A stretch of DNA of 5,453 nt from an uncultured Hyphomicrobiales bacterium (GCA_903932565.1 CAIZGQ010000270.1:1-5453); one strand, 5' to 3'. Positions 1 to 5,360 are shown, counted from the stretch's first letter. The notes: generated by a model not told the origin, from the letters alone. A program made the numbers and translations.

Positions 1-12
1 AGCGTTCAAAAA

Positions 13-63
13 CCCTCACCCGGCGCGGAACGCGCCACCCGCTCCCGCAGGAGAGGGTGAGGG
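13..63 (-). repeat. REP-like palindromic element A
   Basis: This is a nested inverted-repeat element. The outer arms CCCTCACCC (13-21) and GGGTGAGGG (55-63) are perfect complements. Inside lie a GGCGCG/CGCGCC hairpin with a GAA loop (22-36) and a CTCC/GGAG hairpin (42-53). Read on the minus strand it has the same plan as elements B, C and D in this window: a purine-rich CTCCC-type hairpin, then GGTGG, then a second hairpin, then a tail ending in TGAGGG. It sits back to back with element B, with the tails pointing outward. The REP-like class is inferred from structure and from general knowledge of such repeats in Hyphomicrobiales; no coding sense is seen. Confidence 0.75.
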
Positions 64-71
64 CTGCGGCA

Positions 72-121
72 AACCTTCTCCCTTGGGAGAAGGTGGCACG
101 CGGAGCGTGACGGATGAGGGT
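72..121 (+). repeat. REP-like element B (50-bp exact repeat)
   Basis: This 50-bp block is identical to 5293-5342, in the same orientation. Hairpin 1 has 9-bp arms CCTTCTCCC (74-82) and GGGAGAAGG (85-93). Hairpin 2 is CACGC (97-101) and GCGTG (105-109) around GGA. The tail is GGATGAGGGT. It lies about 30 bp upstream of the putative rplU promoter, so it could also end transcription arriving from the left. That role is inference. Confidence 0.85.
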
Positions 122-150
122 TCCAGCACCCCCAAGATCATCCCCAACCC

Positions 151-179
151 TTGACTTTTAGCTCGGCAGGCCTTTTAAA
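151..179 (+). promoter_or_regulatory. Putative sigma70-type promoter for rplU-rpmA
   Basis: TTGACT at 151-156 matches the -35 consensus TTGACA at five of six positions. After a 17-bp spacer, TTTAAA at 174-179 serves as a plausible -10 box. Transcription would start near 186 and give an rplU leader of about 130 nt. A strong promoter is expected ahead of ribosomal protein genes, and this is the best match upstream of rplU. No start site has been mapped. Confidence 0.65.
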
Positions 180-185
180 CCGCAA

Positions 186-317
186 CTTCCGGCGCGGGTC
201 TCCTCGCGTCCGTGCGCTCGCGCATGGATCGAGCCCCGCTCAGGAAATCATGCTGGTCACACTGCAAAGAAGCTGGCCGTCGCTTGCGACAGGTCAGATC
301 GAACACAGGGAAAAACG
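186..317 (+). promoter_or_regulatory. 5' leader of rplU-rpmA mRNA
   Basis: This is the stretch between the putative promoter and the rplU start. It contains a small hairpin, GTCGC (279-283) and GCGAC (286-290), with a TT centre, 27 nt before the start codon, and the Shine-Dalgarno-like AGGGA at 307-311. Short frames that cross it run into rplU in other frames and do not look like genes. Leaders of ribosomal protein operons are often regulatory, but I do not recognise a known element here. Confidence 0.4.
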
Positions 318-680
318 ATGTTCGCAGTTATCAAGACCGGCGGCAAACAGTACCGCGTTGCTGCCGAGGACGAAATTACGGTTATGACGCTGGTGGGAAA
401 CCCCGGCGATGTTGTCACATTCAGTGACGTTCTGATGGTCGTTGACACCGACGCCACCCATGTGGGTGCGCCGCTGGTCGCCAATGCCACGGTTGAGGGT
501 CATATCATTGACCACGATCGCGGCCCGAAGGTCATCGCGTTCAAGAAGCGTCGCCGCAAGCACTCCAAGCGCAAGCGCGGTCACCGTCAGGACCTGACAC
601 TGGTGAAGATCACCGGCATCACCCTGGGTGGCAAGAAGCTGGCCGCACCGGCGAAAGCCGAAGCAGCCCCGGCCGCCTGA
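318..680 (+). CDS. rplU: 50S ribosomal protein L21
   Basis: L21 is a structural protein of the large ribosomal subunit that binds 23S rRNA. The 120-residue product opens with MFAVIKTGGKQYRV, the family's typical N-terminus. It carries the strongly basic L21 signature at residues 71-99 (KVIAFKKRRRKHSKRKRGHR, then QDLTLVKIT). The C-terminal tail, from about residue 106, is rich in Ala, Pro and Lys, as is common in alphaproteobacterial L21. The ATG is preceded by AGGGA (307-311), 6 nt away. It is first in an operon with rpmA, about 100 nt upstream of that gene and behind a likely strong promoter. The length is normal for the family, and nothing in the gene looks damaged. Confidence 0.98.
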   Translation: MFAVIKTGGKQYRVAAEDEITVMTLVGNPGDVVTFSDVLMVVDTDATHVGAPLVANATVEGHIIDHDRGPKVIAFKKRRRKHSKRKRGHRQDLTLVKITGITLGGKKLAAPAKAEAAPAA

Positions 681-700
681 CACGGCGCACGAACCAATTC

Positions 701-719
701 GCCGGGTTTCTGACCCGGC
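701..719 (+). other. Stem-loop between rplU and rpmA
   Basis: GCCGGGT (701-707) and ACCCGGC (713-719) form a perfect 7-bp stem with a 5-nt loop, followed by TTTG. A second possible pairing, GCCCCG (732-737) with CGGGGC (756-761), lies just before the rpmA ribosome binding site. The T run is too short for a strong terminator. The stem may be a weak attenuator or an RNA-processing or stability element between the two cistrons. The structure is read from sequence; the role is inferred. Confidence 0.5.
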
Positions 720-782
720 TTTGATCTCATCGCCCCGCAGACGCACAACGCGGTCCGGGGCAGAATTTCAAGGAGCGTACTC

Positions 783-1058
783 ATGGCTCATAAAAAGGCA
801 GGCGGCTCATCCCGCAACGGCCGCGACTCCGCCGGCCGTCGTCTTGGCGTGAAGAAGTTTGGTGGCCAGAGCGTCATCAGCGGCAACATTCTCATTCGCC
901 AGCGTGGCACCAAGTGGCACCCCGGCACGAATGTCGGCATCGGTGTCGATCACACCCTGTTCGCCAAGGCGGACGGTGTGGTGCTGTTTGTGACGAAGGG
1001 CAACGGCCGCGCTTACGTGAACGTGGTGGCCCCACCCGTTGCGCAGGCAGCTGAATAA
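783..1058 (+). CDS. rpmA: 50S ribosomal protein L27
   Basis: L27 is a large-subunit protein whose N-terminus reaches toward the peptidyl-transferase centre. The 91-residue product starts MAHKKAGGSSRNGRDS and continues with RLGVKKFGGQ, ILIRQRGTKWHPG, GVDHTLFA and GRAYVNV, the conserved blocks of the family. There is no cleavable N-terminal extension of the Firmicutes type. AAGGAG at 770-775, 7 nt before the ATG, is a strong ribosome binding site and fixes the start. It follows rplU in the standard order, and a strong candidate terminator lies 40 nt after its stop. The short Ala-rich end (PPVAQAAE) is ordinary for the group. Confidence 0.98.
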   Translation: MAHKKAGGSSRNGRDSAGRRLGVKKFGGQSVISGNILIRQRGTKWHPGTNVGIGVDHTLFAKADGVVLFVTKGNGRAYVNVVAPPVAQAAE

Positions 1059-1097
1059 GCCGGGCAAACCCCGCCTTTCTCTTTGACGCATCGTTTC

Positions 1098-1137
1098 AAG
1101 CGGGGATGTGGTTTGCCATGTCCCCGCTTCTGCATTT
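1098..1137 (+). terminator. Rho-independent terminator after rpmA
   Basis: AAGCGGGGA (1098-1106) pairs with TCCCCGCTT (1121-1129). The stem continues inward through two G-U wobbles and UGG/CCA to a TTTG loop, giving about 14 bp in all. It is followed by CTGCATTTT, a short and interrupted T tract. The placement 40 nt after rpmA fits the end of the rplU-rpmA transcript. The weak T run means termination may be partial, leaving some read-through to the downstream genes. Confidence 0.7.
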
Positions 1138-1385
1138 TGGCTGTTGATCCAGCCCGCTTTTGCCAGAGGCACCCTGCAATCAGCCGGGACCGGCGCGCCA
1201 TCCACAGCCTTCCGATCAGGCTTGGTTGGCCCTTTCGTCAATCTGTCATCTGCGCTCAAAGTGTCATCTGCGCGATAAACCAATTGCGCATCATGACAGA
1301 CGCGATTCAATCCGAGACGATCTCAATCGTGGCCACAACGGCCTCGGCGCATCGGATCCGACATGCCACCGCAGGAGCTTCACGC
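1138..1385 (+). promoter_or_regulatory. Gene-free leader before the DUF3833-like gene
   Basis: The gap between rpmA and the next credible start is 327 nt. After the terminator I see no gene. The reading frame of the downstream gene is open across it, from a TTG near 1083 and an ATG at 1293, but that added sequence is not protein-like, and the ATG at 1386 has the good ribosome binding site (AGGAG, 1373-1377, 8-nt spacing). A promoter is expected here because a terminator precedes it, but no convincing -35/-10 pair stands out. The only clear structure is the direct repeat at 1244-1273. Confidence 0.45.
1244..1273 (+). repeat. Tandem 12-bp direct repeat, 18-bp period
   Basis: TGTCATCTGCGC occurs at 1244-1255 and again at 1262-1273. 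The inverse of its first half, ATGACA, occurs at 1293-1298. The copies are 18 bp apart and lie about 120 bp before the start of the DUF3833-like gene, where a regulator could bind. They may equally be a chance or slippage duplication. Confidence 0.6.
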
Positions 1386-1967
1386 ATGGCACGATTGACT
1401 GGTCTTTTGAGTGCAGGGTTTTTGAGCGCCGCTGTCAGCCTTCAACTGCTGTTGGCTGGCGCCGTTGGCCTTGTGTCGGAGACGGCAATTGCAGGCCCTG
1501 CGAGCGCCGCCGCGACACCGGTCGAGCCCGATGGCATTGCCAAGATGCTGACCGGCAAGTTTGTGGGCGACGGCGTGTTTGTCGACCATTCGTCGGGTGC
1601 CAAACGCGGCATCAAGCTCGATATTCTGGGCACGCTGGAGGGCGACAAGCTGACGCTCGTCGAGGACACGGCGTTTTCGGATGGCGAGAAGCAGCACAAG
1701 GTTTGGGTCTTCACCAAGGCGTCAGCCGGGGAATGGATCGGCCGCCGGTCGGACGTGATCGGCGAGGCCCGTGTCAGCCAAAACGGCAGCAATGTGAAGA
1801 TGTCCTACAAGGCGCACGTCCTGAAAGACGGCAAGACATGGGACCTCAAGTTCAACGAAGCCTATGAGATCAAGAGTCCCGATCTCATCATCAGCAAGAC
1901 GGAAGTGTCCTATCTCTTCCTGACGGTTGGCGTGGCTGACCTTACCATCCGGCGGGCGGGCAAATAG
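1386..1967 (+). CDS. Putative secreted DUF3833-like protein
   Basis: The 193-residue product has no known biochemical function. Residues 1-43 look like a signal peptide: a basic start (MARL), a long hydrophobic stretch (about 5-30) and small-residue cleavage options near AIA (34-36) or ASA (39-41). There is no lipobox cysteine. The mature part, about 150 residues, looks rich in beta strands. It carries features I associate with DUF3833: GKFVGDGVFVD (57-67), RGIKLDILGTLEGD (74-87), EDTAFSDGE (93-101) and VWVFTK (106-111), with a C-terminal strand region LIISKTEVSYLF (167-178). The start at 1386 rests on AGGAG 8 nt upstream and on placing the signal peptide at the N-terminus; ATG 1293 would bury it 31 residues in. 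It ends 38 nt before obgE and is probably co-transcribed with it. The family match is from memory of the motif pattern, without a search. Confidence 0.75.
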   Translation: MARLTGLLSAGFLSAAVSLQLLLAGAVGLVSETAIAGPASAAATPVEPDGIAKMLTGKFVGDGVFVDHSSGAKRGIKLDILGTLEGDKLTLVEDTAFSDGEKQHKVWVFTKASAGEWIGRRSDVIGEARVSQNGSNVKMSYKAHVLKDGKTWDLKFNEAYEIKSPDLIISKTEVSYLFLTVGVADLTIRRAGK

Positions 1968-2005
1968 CGCCCTGCATCCGCCGCTTTTGACGTATCGAGT
2001 AAGTC

Positions 2006-3094
2006 ATGAAATTTCTGGATCAGGCCAAGATCTTCATTCGGTCGGGCGATGGCGGCGCAGGTGCTGTCTCGTTTCGGCGTGAGAAGTTCATCGAATTTGG
2101 CGGCCCGAATGGCGGCGATGGTGGTCGCGGCGGCGATGTGATCGTCGAGTGTGTCGATGGTCTCAACACGCTGATCGATTATCGCTACCAGCAGCATTTC
2201 AAGGCCAAGATCGGCGTCCATGGCATGGGCAAGAACCGCAACGGCGCCAAGGGCGCTGACGTGGTGCTGAAGGTTCCCGTGGGCACGCAGATTTTCGAAG
2301 AAGACAATGAAACGCTGATCTGCGATCTCGTGGAAGTCGGCGAGCGCATCACCATTGCCCATGGCGGCAATGGCGGCTTTGGCAATGCGCATTTCGCCAC
2401 GTCCACCAATCGCGCGCCGCGCCGCGCCAACCCCGGCCTGCCGGGCGATGAGCGCTGGATCTGGCTGCGGTTGAAACTCATTGCCGACGCCGGTCTCGTC
2501 GGGCTGCCCAATGCCGGTAAATCGACGTTTCTGGCGACCGTCACCGCGGCAAAACCCAAGATCGCCGATTATCCCTTCACCACGCTGCACCCCGGCCTTG
2601 GCGTCGTGCGCGCGGATGATCGTGAGTTCGTGCTCGCCGACATTCCGGGCCTGATTGAAGGCGCGCACGAAGGCATGGGCCTTGGCGACAGGTTTTTGGG
2701 CCACGTCGAGCGCTGCCGCGTTCTTCTGCATCTGGTGGATGCTGGCAACGAACATGCGGGCCAGGCTTACAAGACCATTCGCAAGGAGCTTGAGGCTTAC
2801 GGCGAGGGTCTGGCGGAGAAGCCGGAGATCGTCGCTCTGTCGAAGATCGACACGGTCGATCCGGAAATGATCAAGACCCAGACCGAGCGATTGAAGCGCG
2901 CCATGAAGACCTATGGTCCGCCGCGCGAAGAGGGCGAGAAGCTGCGCAATCCGCTGCAGCTCTCTGCGCCGTCGAACATTGGTGTTCGGGATTCGCTGCG
3001 CGCCATCGCAGGCAAGATCGACGGCGCCCGGCTGGAAGAGGCCGAGGAGCCGCCGCCAGAAGGCTGGCAACCCGCGCTGCGCGGCGCAAGCTGA
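2006..3094 (+). CDS. obgE: Obg-family GTPase ObgE/CgtA
   Basis: This is an essential GTPase that binds the 50S subunit during late assembly and links ribosome maturation to growth and stress signalling. The 362-residue product has the glycine-rich Obg fold at about 1-158 (MKFLDQAKIFIRSGDGGAGA, GGPNGGDGGRGGDV, GGNGGFGN) and then the G domain. The G motifs are G1 GLPNAGKST (166-174), G2 YPFTT (189-193), G3 DIPG (212-215), G4 SKID (279-282) and G5 around LSAPS (319-323). G4 has Ser in place of the usual Asn. From memory this position varies in alphaproteobacterial Obg proteins, so it is probably not damage. The C-terminus is short and partly acidic (EEAEEPPPE), with no full OCT domain. The Shine-Dalgarno is weak (GAG near 1997), but the N-terminus matches the family exactly. 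The first GCTAGC palindrome starts 3 nt after its stop. Confidence 0.97.
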   Translation: MKFLDQAKIFIRSGDGGAGAVSFRREKFIEFGGPNGGDGGRGGDVIVECVDGLNTLIDYRYQQHFKAKIGVHGMGKNRNGAKGADVVLKVPVGTQIFEEDNETLICDLVEVGERITIAHGGNGGFGNAHFATSTNRAPRRANPGLPGDERWIWLRLKLIADAGLVGLPNAGKSTFLATVTAAKPKIADYPFTTLHPGLGVVRADDREFVLADIPGLIEGAHEGMGLGDRFLGHVERCRVLLHLVDAGNEHAGQAYKTIRKELEAYGEGLAEKPEIVALSKIDTVDPEMIKTQTERLKRAMKTYGPPREEGEKLRNPLQLSAPSNIGVRDSLRAIAGKIDGARLEEAEEPPPEGWQPALRGAS

Positions 3095-3097
3095 GAC

Positions 3098-3310
3098 GCT
3101 AGCTTCGAGTGCATGGCCTGCTAGCAGGCGCGCTTCGCACGCACCATGGATGGCTAGCAGTCAAGGCGGCGTTGCTAGCCTTCGAAGGATCGGTCGGTCC
3201 TGTATTCACGCTGCGTGTGCTCGCGACCGCATCGTGAGCCGCTAGCAATTGGCGTTTTCGCCAGCTTCGGCCCAGCCTGCCTTGCTAGCACCTTGCCCAT
3301 GCCTGCTAGC
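3098..3310. promoter_or_regulatory. Array of seven GCTAGC palindromes (putative operator)
   Basis: The palindrome GCTAGC occurs at 3098, 3120, 3153, 3174, 3241, 3284 and 3305 (first base of each), and I find no CTAG anywhere else in the window. The steps are 22, 33, 21, 67, 43 and 21 bp, mostly close to whole helical turns. Flanks lean toward T before and A after; site 2 extends to CTGCTAGCAG. The array fills the whole obgE-vapB gap and its last copy is codons 3-4 of vapB. The widest gap (3180-3240) holds another palindrome, CCTTCGAAGG (3179-3188), and a weak -10-like TATTCA (3203-3208). VapB-type antitoxins repress their own operons by binding palindromes, so this is most simply read as the cassette's operator and promoter region. 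That reading is inference; the array itself is observed. Confidence 0.75.
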
Positions 3311-3586
3311 CCCCGCAAACAGCTGAATATTCGGTCCGATGAAGCCCGCGCCCTGGCGGCTGCGCTGGCGGCCGAAACCGGCATGAGTGTGACGCAGGTT
3401 GTGGAGATGGCCTTACGGGAATTTCGCGGCCGTCGCCGGATCCCCAGCCTCAAGGTGACGCCGTCCGAAGCCGACCGAAATCGCCTTGCACTCTTGGCCG
3501 CTGTCGAGGAGGCGCATCCGGCAGCCCTCCCAGCCCCCGCCCTCACGCAAACGACCCAACCGGCGCTTCGGCATGATCGCCCTTGA
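3299..3586 (+). CDS. VapB-like antitoxin (Rv0623/PSK-type)
   Basis: This 95-residue protein is the likely antitoxin of the pair: it should bind operator DNA with its N-terminus and the toxin with its C-terminus. Residues 8-42 fit the ribbon-helix-helix pattern of the Rv0623-like (PSK transcription factor) antitoxins: strand KQLNIRS (7-13), helix DEARALAAALAAETG (14-28) and second helix SVTQVVEMALREF (30-42). A basic patch RGRRR (43-47) and a Pro/Ala-rich tail follow. The tail is longer than I expect for the family, and the last residues overlap vapC. ATG 3299 is chosen because it leaves a short lead-in to the RHH strand; a GTG at 3215 would add 28 unrelated residues. No Shine-Dalgarno is visible before it, and codons 3-4 are a GCTAGC copy. 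It ends 14 nt inside vapC, implying coupled translation. Its closest relatives have not been checked. Confidence 0.8.
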   Translation: MPASPRKQLNIRSDEARALAAALAAETGMSVTQVVEMALREFRGRRRIPSLKVTPSEADRNRLALLAAVEEAHPAALPAPALTQTTQPALRHDRP

Positions 3587-4112
3587 TGCCTCGGCGCTCC
3601 GGGTCATTCTTCTGAACGAGCCGGAAGCGCCATGGTTTGCCCGGATGATGGCGGAGAATGATTGCCTTGTTGCCGCCACGACCCGGCTTGAAGCCGTGTG
3701 GATGGTGCGCCAGAGCGGCAAGCCTCGGCTGGTCGACGCGCTGGAAGCGGTTTTCTCGTGGCGAAATGTAGAAACGGTGGCCATTTCGTCGGCACATCTT
3801 GCCTTTGCGGAGCTCTGTGCAGCGCAGATCGATGATGCTGCGACCGTGCCCAGCCTGTCGATGATCGCATCGCGCCTGCCCGCAGAAACAATTTCCAGCG
3901 GCAGCCGTTTGATGGAACGCCTGCGTCCGATGGGTCCCGATGTCTCCGCACACATATCGCTGGAGGCACCTCAAGCCGGGCATCAGCACTTGAAACAATT
4001 GAATCTTGGGCCCTGTTTGTCCTATGCCGTGGCAAGGGTTGCCGTCGTCCCGTTGCTGTTCAAGGATGAGGCGCTCTCCCGCACTGATATCGAGCCTGCC
4101 TGGCGCCTGTGA
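3573..4112 (+). CDS. PIN-domain VapC-like toxin, insertion-bearing and probably degenerate
   Basis: VapC toxins are PIN-fold, metal-dependent ribonucleases that cut tRNA or rRNA when freed from VapB. The start MIALDASAL is typical, with catalytic Asp5. RLEAVWMV supplies the second acidic residue, Glu40. The ending LSYAVARVAVVPLLFKDEALSRTDIEPA (149-176) matches the usual C-terminus (SYALAK...LLFKGDDF..TDI). Two things are odd. The protein is 179 residues, while relatives are about 130; the extra stretch lies at about 82-136, between the region normally followed by a short GRHPAxLNFGDC loop and its counterpart LNLGPC (143-148). In that counterpart Pro147 takes the place of the expected catalytic Asp. 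Asp165/Glu166 remain near the fourth acidic position. The frame is open throughout, so this is not a simple frameshift. The gene overlaps vapB by 14 nt and proB by 4 nt (GTGA). The family call is firm; activity is doubtful. Confidence 0.75.
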   Translation: MIALDASALRVILLNEPEAPWFARMMAENDCLVAATTRLEAVWMVRQSGKPRLVDALEAVFSWRNVETVAISSAHLAFAELCAAQIDDAATVPSLSMIASRLPAETISSGSRLMERLRPMGPDVSAHISLEAPQAGHQHLKQLNLGPCLSYAVARVAVVPLLFKDEALSRTDIEPAWRL

Positions 4113-5263
4113 CATCCACATCAACTCCGACTGCCGCAATCCCCACACCGTCGCTTGCCACCTTTCGGCGCATTGTCGTCAAGGTTGGCTCGTCGCTGCT
4201 TGTCGACCAGACCAAGGGCGAGTTGAAGCGCGCCTGGCTGGAGGCTTTGGCAGATGATTTGGCCAGCCTGCACGCGGCGGGCAAAGACGTCCTCGTCGTG
4301 TCCTCCGGCTCCATCGCGCTGGGGCGCACTGTGCTCAAGCTGCCGCGCGGACCATTGAAACTTGCCGACAGTCAGGCGGCCGCCGCCGTGGGCCAAATTG
4401 CTCTCGCGCGAAGCTGGTCCGAAGTGCTGGGTGCGCGTGGAATCACAGCGGGCCAGATTCTCGTCACCCTCAACGACACAGAAGAGCGCCAGCGCTATCT
4501 CAACGCGCGCGAGACCATCGGGCGTCTGCTCGACATGCGCGCCGTGCCCGTCATCAATGAAAACGACACAGTGGCGACGTCTGAAATCCGCTACGGCGAC
4601 AACGACCGTTTGGCGGCGCGCGTCGCCACGATGGCGAGCGCCGATTGCCTGATCCTGCTGTCGGATGTGGATGGACTTTACACCGCACCACCGCATCTCG
4701 ACCCGAAGGCCGAGCTGGTGCAGGTGGTGCCGCGCGTCACCTTCGAGATTGAATCGATGGCGGGCGGCGCTGCGTCAGAATTCTCGCGCGGCGGCATGCA
4801 GACCAAGATCGAGGCGGCGAAAATCGCGACAACCGGCGGCACGCATATGGTGATCGCCGATGGGCGCGTCGAACATCCCGTGCAACGCGTGGCGGATGGT
4901 GGCCGCTGCACGTGGTTTTTGACGCCATCCAATCCTGTCACCGCCCGCAAGAAATGGATTGCGGGCTCGCTGGAAGCGCGTGGCACCATCCACGTGGACG
5001 ATGGCGCCGCCAAGGCGCTGATGGGTGGGGCAAGCTTGTTGCCCGCCGGTGTCACGCGCGTCGAAGGTGCCTTTGCGCGCGGCGATTGTGTGGTGCTGCG
5101 CAGTGCGGGCGGGGCTGAGATCGGACGCGGGCTGGTGGCCTATGATGCGGGCGAGGCCGCGCAACTGATCGGCATAAACACCCGTGAAATCGAGGCTATT
5201 TTGGGCATGCCGGGTCAGGCCTGGCTCGTCCACCGCGATGACATGGTGCTCGCGGGCGAGTGA
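4109..5263 (+). CDS. proB: Glutamate 5-kinase
   Basis: ProB phosphorylates L-glutamate with ATP to gamma-glutamyl phosphate, the first and usually proline-inhibited step of proline synthesis in the cytoplasm. The 384-residue protein has an amino-acid kinase domain at about 19-275 and a C-terminal PUA domain at about 290-370. Visible motifs are FRRIVVKVGSSLLVD (19-33, Lys25), VVSSGSIALG (63-72), LNDTEERQRYLNAR (121-134), PVINENDTVATSEIRYGDND (147-166; Asp153 and Asn165 align with E. coli Asp137 and Asn149), LLSDVDGLYT and GGMQTKIEAAK. The only in-frame start near the domain is GTG 4109, which overlaps the vapC stop as GTGA, so translation is probably coupled. No Shine-Dalgarno or separate promoter is evident. 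The next gene, often proA, is not in the window; REP-like elements follow after 29 nt. Confidence 0.96.
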   Translation: MTSTSTPTAAIPTPSLATFRRIVVKVGSSLLVDQTKGELKRAWLEALADDLASLHAAGKDVLVVSSGSIALGRTVLKLPRGPLKLADSQAAAAVGQIALARSWSEVLGARGITAGQILVTLNDTEERQRYLNARETIGRLLDMRAVPVINENDTVATSEIRYGDNDRLAARVATMASADCLILLSDVDGLYTAPPHLDPKAELVQVVPRVTFEIESMAGGAASEFSRGGMQTKIEAAKIATTGGTHMVIADGRVEHPVQRVADGGRCTWFLTPSNPVTARKKWIAGSLEARGTIHVDDGAAKALMGGASLLPAGVTRVEGAFARGDCVVLRSAGGAEIGRGLVAYDAGEAAQLIGINTREIEAILGMPGQAWLVHRDDMVLAGE

Positions 5264-5292
5264 GGGATCGAGCCTTACAACCTATCAGTGCT

Positions 5293-5342
5293 AACCTTCT
5301 CCCTTGGGAGAAGGTGGCACGCGGAGCGTGACGGATGAGGGT
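5293..5342 (+). repeat. REP-like element C (exact copy of B)
   Basis: All 50 bp are identical to 72-121. The arms of hairpin 1 are 5295-5303 and 5306-5314. It lies 29 nt after the proB stop, where a strong hairpin could halt or protect the transcript, though no T tract follows. Its tail TGAGGGT (5336-5342) can pair with ACCCTCA (5360-5366) of element D, making a larger hairpin from a tail-to-tail pair. Confidence 0.85.
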
Positions 5343-5360
5343 CAGGGGTTGAGGCTTCTA

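Noticed and set aside
294..746. A 150-codon minus-strand open frame over rplU
   Set aside because: It is a shadow of the rplU coding sequence with no recognisable domain or start signal.
1083..1385. N-terminal extension of the DUF3833-like protein from TTG 1083 or ATG 1293
   Set aside because: The extension crosses the terminator hairpin, is not protein-like, and would hide the signal peptide; ATG 1386 has AGGAG at the right distance.
1910..3070. A 386-codon minus-strand open frame opposite obgE
   Set aside because: It mirrors the obgE codons; the + strand product has every Obg motif, while the minus product is low-complexity and matches no family I know. High-GC codon bias explains it.
3095..3245. 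Possible coding of the GCTAGC region (repeated Ala-Ser dipeptides in one frame)
   Set aside because: The steps of 22, 67 and 43 bp are not multiples of three, so the repeat does not keep one frame; the palindrome itself is the conserved unit.
3251..3262. GGCG-TTTT-CGCC mini-hairpin as an obgE terminator
   Set aside because: A 4-bp stem lying about 160 nt after the obgE stop, with no T tract following, is too weak to call.
3215..3298. Upstream GTG start for the antitoxin
   Set aside because: It adds 28 residues unlike any RHH antitoxin lead-in and runs through two operator-like palindromes; ATG 3299 gives a normal N-terminus.
3098..3310. CRISPR array reading of the GCTAGC repeats
   Set aside because: The repeat unit is only 6 bp and the spacing is irregular (21-67 bp), and no cas genes are present.
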